In this document: piece after piece, positions 58,778 through 64,000 of the stretch | Layout of the letters: the number at the start of each line of letters is the position of its first letter | How positions within the stretch are numbered: the stretch's first letter is position 1 | From: Viscum album | Taxonomy: Eukaryota; Streptophyta; Magnoliopsida; Santalales; Viscaceae | Reading direction: 5' to 3' | Length of the DNA stretch: 64,000 nt | NCBI GenBank assembly: GCA_963277665.1 | Contig: OY728125.1 | Location: forward strand, 1,717,478,889 to 1,717,542,888 | Position numbers and translations under genes: made by a program | Notes under the pieces: generated by a model | The model's database searches: none | Seen by the model: the letters and a program-made list of their open reading frames with translations, nothing else | Told to the model about the DNA's origin: nothing

Positions 58778-59200
58778 TTCTGGGTGAGCTACGAAGTCAT
58801 AGAATTGGGTTTTGAGATTAATTTTTCATAATGGGTACTGTTCAATTTTGTTGTAGCCCCACAGGGTTGTAGTTCCTGGTATTAGATCATCATCATTACA
58901 TCCCAATCTATGAAGTGTCTATAGTGGGTGGAGATTAACTCTAGATCCATTTCCAATGGAGACCTTTCATATATCAAGACCATTTATCATGCCAGAAACA
59001 TATAAGGGTTTTGATGTGTTCTTATATGGTGGCATCTTCATTTAGATCTATGAAGGACATAAATGCATAGAATTCCGTCAGATTGATATTTGTTAGTTAT
59101 ACTTTATCTACGACTAACATGAATTAAAACTTATGGAGAATCAAAAAAGCATCTATTTGTGCTTCCCTGTGATATAATGATAGATTCAGTGCATCAATGA
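58778..59200 (-). pseudogene. Protease of element C, upstream piece
   Basis: From 59200 leftwards the minus strand reads IDALNLSLYHREAQIDAF, then TNINLTEFYAFM, FIDLNEDATI and EHIKTL. This is followed near 58930-58965 by VSIGNGSRVNLHPL, then TLHRLG, fitting the Tat protease V-L-I-D-N-G-S-x-L-N-V-x-P-L-x-T-L-x-x-L. The catalytic Asp is changed to Gly (GNGS). It ends FYDFVAHPE at 58783, exactly at element B, and continues at 47526. Confidence 0.85.
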
Positions 59201-60040
59201 TTGACAGTGTTTCTAGTACTAAAGATAGATACTTTAGAATATCATATTTTTTTCTCTAAAGGCTGGTGCATCCTATCTCAAGGATTCCCTTTTTTAGATG
59301 ATTTAGGGGCTAGATCATTTGGTGATTATGGGTCGGCCCTTGGGATCGATGATAATGGAGCTTCCACCCTTTGTGGATTAGTCCTGGCCCGTCTTTTCAC
59401 CTTCCGTGGGAAATTAGTCATCAATTCATCATATGATTCATATTACAAATGGATTAGTTAAGGATTGAATCTGTGGGGTCATCAGAATTTTACAGTCCCG
59501 GTTGGAACCTCTAGAGAGTTCTTCATTGGGTTTCTGCAATACTAACAATTTGAGCAAGGGTGCATCAGTAAGTTTGATTTCGACCATGGATGTGTCTCTC
59601 CTGATATCAATAGATTATGTGGTTTCTTCATCTATCCACCCAATCAGGTGTTGGTAATTATGTTTTATAACCATGTTCATCCTCAGATAAAGGATCCTAT
59701 AAGTGGATCACATTGATTGATCCAAAAATCATCACTTCTTCTGACGATGACTCTACCTCATCATCTTTCCACAGTAGTTCCATTTGGAAAGACGATGCCT
59801 ATATCTTCAGATCTGTTGGCATAAATGCTGAGATACTAAAATACAACTTTGGTTTTGGTTCAAGTTCATCTTCTTGCACTGTATTTTCGCCCTTCTTATT
59901 GTACTTCGTTTTTGGGTGGTTGACCTCTTGAGGGTTGTAGGGATGAGGAGGTCCAATGTGTTTCATGGAGAGGAATTGGAGGAACATTTGATTACTTTAA
60001 CTATAATTGGATGATACAGTAGGCTCAGTTGATTGTTTTC
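59201..60040 (-). pseudogene. Gag-protease linker of element C
   Basis: The minus strand gives proline-rich text such as GPPHPYNPQEVNHPKTKYNK near 59900-59960, and GEKTGQD then TKGGSS near 59370-59410. This suits the low-complexity spacer between Gag and protease in Tat polyproteins. Several open frames on the plus strand here (59201-59461, 59713-59931) are probably its shadows. Confidence 0.55.
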
Positions 60041-61300
60041 TGAGTCATCCAACTATTAGACTTTTTACACCATTTTGTTAACGACATTTTGAAACTACAC
60101 TTATTCATCCAGATTAGTGGATGAAACATATTCTACTTGAACTGGAGGTGGTCTAGTCATGAATTGTCTATAATCAATCATATTTTTAAGGAGGTTCTTA
60201 AAGATAGAGAACTCTTGGATATTGGGTTCCAATATCAGATGGAAGGGGACGTGAGCTCAAAAATCAACAATATATTTTTCAACATCCCTCTTTATCTTTG
60301 GATTTCGATGAAAGTGATAATTCATGTAGTCTATGATGTAGTCATAGAATTGGTCATATTGAAAGTAATAAAACAAGTTCCTTTGTTCATCCAATTGATT
60401 CTTCTTGGGTCCCATTAACTCATCTTTCTGAGAAGGGGATAATTACTAATGTCTAGGGGGTCCGACACAGTTTATTGCGGGCATGAGGGCCGAACCTGGT
60501 GTAGGAGGTGGCTTATGCACGATAGAAGTCACTTCACATCTTCCTTCTCTTTTTACAATGGCTAATGGGGCTTCTTTGTAATTGAGATTTGTTTTTATCA
60601 AGGAATCGTTTATCTTCTGAGCGATGGAAAGGAATTCCCAAAACACACATATATATTTAACAAAGATGAGGTGTGTTAGTATATCATCATAGAAATTATC
60701 GATGCACATGGACAACTTATCATCTTTGTGGAGCGGTCGATTCATGGAGTAAGTCAGACCATTCCATATGAAGGTAAAGTCTGAGACCCACTCATTCTCT
60801 CATTTTTTGCTGTTCATGAGATGACTGACTGATTTTTTTTGGAAACATCAAGCTAAACTTGAAGAGGAACTGGAATCGAAGATCCTCCCATCCTATTATT
60901 ATGTTAGATGGAAAATTTCTATACCACATGAAGACTGAACCATGTAGATATTTCAAGAAGAATCTAAAATTTACTTATTCATTTTTGCTCCAGGTTTGGC
61001 ATCATGGGATCATAGTAAGATGTTTAGTCAATCAGATGTTTCTCAGGGTCTCCAGAGCCATTAAAAACTATGATTACCAGGTTCTAGAAATTTGTACATA
61101 GAGGTACATTACTCACATAGTCAGGGTAGGGATTCCATTCTAAATATATCAAAGTACGTCGCCCATCTATCGATTCCAATCAAGCTGTCAGAGACTCGAT
61201 GGTATTCATGAGTCCTTGATGCATGGCTCATTAGACCTGAGCATGGGATGGAGCAGTATGGGAAACATTTGGTTGTGCCGTTTCCACTAGTACTTGTGGT
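60041..61300 (-). pseudogene. Gag of Tat-like element C, degenerate
   Basis: On the minus strand from 61270: LMNTIESLTA then LESIDGRR (coiled-coil lead-in), PLCTNF then FNGSGDPEKHL near 61020-61080 (P-x-x-F...Y-x-G-T-G-D-P-x-x-H-L), FRFFLKYLHGSVFMWYRNF near 60925-60980 (F-x-x-S-L-x-G-x-A-x-x-W-Y), IIIGWEDLRFQFLFKF near 60860-60910 (S-W-x-D-L-x-x-x-F-x-x-x-Y), then RPLHKDDKLSMCIDNFYDDI near 60665-60740 and EFLSIAQKINDSLIKT near 60590-60640 (G-E-R-I-E-x-x-L-K). Domain order is complete but broken by stops and at least two frameshifts. Text to about 60110 would be the C-terminal part; I do not see a clear zinc knuckle. Confidence 0.82.
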
Positions 61301-63230
61301 GGATACCAAGATGGGGGAATCCTTTTTGGATTTTTATGAATCTGTTGCGTTTGATTCCCTAGTGGAAGAAATAATTAAATCCTCTCGGGATTGGGTTCAT
61401 GTAGACTAATTTACTCGATGTTCTTTTGAAAAAGATTTATGGCCTTAATTCATTAACATGGATGATCCCATGTCACAAAAGCACTTCAGCTGGATGCCTA
61501 GGATGATGGTCTAGCTGTGGAATATACCTGGTAAGATGACAAGATTGGAGTAGCTCAACATTGATTCTCTATAGCTATTTCATTTTTTCTTCCTATAAGG
61601 ATAATTTCTCCTCATTTTCTAGGGATGAAATTTAATTTGGAGAAGGATATGGGTCATAAGAAACTCTGTTCTTGTTGTTCTTATTTTTTTGGATTTTCAA
61701 GGGAGGAAGTGGGGGATAACCTGAGGGGGTACCCATATTTAAGGACTTTCTTTGGTTTCAAGTTAGCACAAATTCATGCTCATTTTGGACCAATTATGGG
61801 AGGGAACCGACTTCACCTTCATCCTCCTCATTTAGATTATCTTTAATAATTTCCATGGGATTGACTCTAAAAATATTCACCAATGCATACCACATTGTGG
61901 GTGGCATACCAACTACCAAATGGCAGGAGGGCTTCTTGCATCATTTGATGGATTCCCCCATTCCATTCAGTGGTACCCTTCAGGTTTACTCTTGAGGAGT
62001 GACTCGAATGGAGCCATGATCAGATCTTACAATACGCCTCAATAATTTGCGGCATGAATCATGAGACGTTGTAGAATGGGAGACCTATATATTTGTTGTT
62101 CTCACTAGACAGGAGAAGATTGATATTCACCAAGAGGAAATTTGAGGTAAAAATACACCTGGCCATGTGGGATGATGTTTTTTTTCTTTATGATTTTTCC
62201 AAGGCCCGAAATTTGTTGATATTTTGAGGTATTCTTATGTTACAAATTCCCCCATCCCTATGGGATGATGATTCTCTTGTATCGCAGTGGAAGTTGCTAC
62301 TATTTTAACCTTATAGATCTCGTTCATTCCCCTGTGGGAGTGGTCTAGATATCGTGCTTGACCTACATATGAATTTTTTCTATTTAAAAACATGATAATT
62401 GATCTATAATTATCCACCCTTTGGCAGGAAGCGTCCATGATTTTATCAGTTTCTAGACCCTGGAGCTTTTCGATGGACTGATCTCATCAGGCCTGATGCT
62501 TCTCATATAAACATATGGACAGTTCCTACTAAGCATGCCATCTTTCATGAAAATTTACTTCATTTGAAGGCCATCTTGGGATTATGACATTATAAGATTC
62601 CATTTCCATATGGATTTTCTGGATGAAACTAGTGTTGAAGTTTAGATATCCATGTTCTCTCCATCCCCAATCATGAACACAAGATGGCACATCACTAACG
62701 AGAAAACACAATTTGTGATGTGTGTGGAGGTAAAAAAATTCAATGTTTTTCTTCTGACTCGGATGCTGTGGTCTCTATGCAGATGGGAGGGTTTCCAAGT
62801 TGATTAGATAGTGAATTTCCTCTAATAAATATACATGGTCTACATACCCTACATTGGGAAGAAATTATTCCTTCATCTGTGGGAGAGTTGGCCATATATT
62901 GAGGTGAAGGTTGTGCATACATTCTTATGACAAATCGCCTGGTATGTTATACTAATATGTGGCTTTGGGAAAATACATCACTTTTATATCATCCCCTAGA
63001 TTGTTTTCTTCAAACAAGAAACATATCTTGTTGTTGTTCTTACAGGGAATCCTCTTCTTCATCCTCTATACTTGAATGCTTCTTGATGATTTCATTCCAA
63101 ACATTGGGGCTATTTGGAGCCTCATATGTATATGGATGGTACTGAGGTGTATCATAAGATGATCATGTCCCTAAGCTATATTTTGGATGAGAAAGGATAT
63201 AAATTGTCATAGACAGAGTATCTGACATGC
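61301..63230 (-). other. N-terminal or leader part of element C, unassigned
   Basis: No domain is recognisable. Short minus-strand open frames (62235-62438, 62529-62711, 62740-62922) include the phrase MYAQPSPQYMANSP, suggesting a low-complexity proline/glutamine-rich N-terminal extension of Gag. A plus-strand frame (61625-61846) is open but unsupported. Confidence 0.4.
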
Positions 63231-63284
63231 CAAACCCTATATTTCGATGTTCCACAACATATTAGGGATTTCCCTTATACTACT

Positions 63285-63760
63285 TGGTGAGGGGTGGACC
63301 TTCTTTCCAATGTGATTGTTGACTATGGGGAGGACCTTCACTGTTGGTGCTATAATGGAGAATAATACCATTACATCTTGATGTACAACCTTATAAAGAG
63401 TTCCTATGACATATAATATGTTGAATACCATCTGGGCAGACGACATTAGGGGGAGGACCATCTTGATTTTTGATGTCATTGAGGGGATGACCTTCATAAG
63501 GACTGTAGTTATGGGGATGAATACCGTCATAAATTGATGTCTGGATAGAGGGAGAATATCTACAATGCATATCTAGGGGAGGGCCTTCAGGATGATCTGC
63601 AATAAGGAGGGAATATTATCCATTCTTGATGCCACTATGGGGAGGGCCTTCATAGTTACTAGCATCAGGGCGAGGAGTACCATTAAATTCTGGCATCCAA
63701 CTATAGGGAGAAACATATCAATAAGATATACCATGGGGAATACTATTTGGGAAGACAAAA
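63285..63760 (-). repeat. About 33-bp proline-rich coding-type repeats near the right edge
   Basis: A phrase like GGGGAGGACC(T/A)TCA recurs near 63291, 63329, 63451, 63484, 63515, 63578, 63641 and 63672. Several steps are exactly 33 bp (63457 to 63490 to 63523), others 27-36, nearly always a multiple of three. On the minus strand units read like YEGHPLNDIKN and QDGPPPNVVCP, an 11-residue proline-rich repeat. Further minus-strand text at 63850-63960 includes SFDGPPNNVSTSCSKGPPL. Phase conservation points to past translation, probably as the N-terminal repeat region of Gag in element C. Confidence 0.65.
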
Positions 63761-64000
63761 AAAGAGAAGAGCCTTATTACTGTTCAATATTTGGTCAAGG
63801 GTAGGGATACCATGACACTCATCATGATATATCCACTCTAGATCGATCTTTTCAAGCCCATAGAGCAAGCCCCCATGGGTGCTCAAAGGAGGACCTTTAG
63901 AGCAGCTGGTAGAAACATTGTTGGGAGGACCGTCAAAACTTCTATTGCTGCTTCCATAATTTGGCAATGAATCAAAATTATCTTGAGCCTTTATTGAGAT
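63761..64000 (-). pseudogene. Proline-rich coding remnant at the right edge, element C
   Basis: The minus strand is open from 63967 to 63743 and contains FDGPPNNVSTSCSKGPPLST, in keeping with the repeats to its left. No conserved domain is seen. The element continues beyond the window. Confidence 0.4.

Noticed and set aside
60137..60418. Plus-strand frame of 93 codons
   Set aside because: Antisense to the C-terminal part of C Gag; no domain of its own.

Overview
This window looks like nuclear intergenic DNA from a plant, probably one with a large genome that loses DNA slowly. I see no intact host gene, no rRNA and no functional tRNA. Almost everything I can recognise is decayed LTR retrotransposon, mostly Ty3/gypsy. 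Long stretches are very AT-rich and coding remnants are full of stops and frameshifts. The retroelement primer sites (TGGTATCAGAG), the TGTAA...TTACA LTR ends, a chromovirus order of protease-RT-RNase H-integrase-chromodomain, and a Tat-type element with a second RNase H all point to a seed plant. The species cannot be named from this sequence.

Layout, left to right. (1) 1-3775 is the 5' part of a minus-strand element, M: gag fragment, long leader with ACACG-R-CGTGT palindromes, primer binding site (PBS), and a complete 1,975-bp LTR. M sits inside the 5' LTR of an older plus-strand chromovirus, A. (2) 3776-15968 is element A: end of the 5' LTR, gag, protease, RT, RNase H, integrase, chromodomain-like tail, polypurine tract (PPT) and 3' LTR. 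Its RNase H is split by a 3,742-bp solo LTR, S (7876-11617), flanked by a perfect 5-bp target duplication. (3) 15969-31560 is an AT-rich desert holding a diverged pair of LTRs in direct orientation (E1, E2), a minus-strand LTR (F) and a remnant of F's internal region. (4) 31560-64000 is dominated by a minus-strand Tat/Ogre-like element, C. Its 5' side runs off the right edge. From right to left it carries proline-rich repeats, gag, protease, RT, RNase H, a second RNase H and integrase, then a 3' region with large tandem repeats, and a degenerate ORF in the opposite orientation that resembles the plant mobile domain (PMD). (5) C's protease is split by element B (47527-58777), which has two 4.4-kb LTRs around a 2.4-kb gag-bearing interior. 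B in turn contains a tRNA-derived SINE-like insertion.

The insertions give a relative order: A is older than M and S, and C is older than B, which is older than the SINE. S, B and F, and more distantly E, belong to one LTR superfamily. They share a TATA box about 1.5-2 kb into the LTR, and downstream of it a short GC-rich module (CGTACGTACGACTTACCG followed by TCTCCACG) that recurs two or three times about 185-230 bp apart. That module and the antisense PMD-like ORF are the most interesting signals here.
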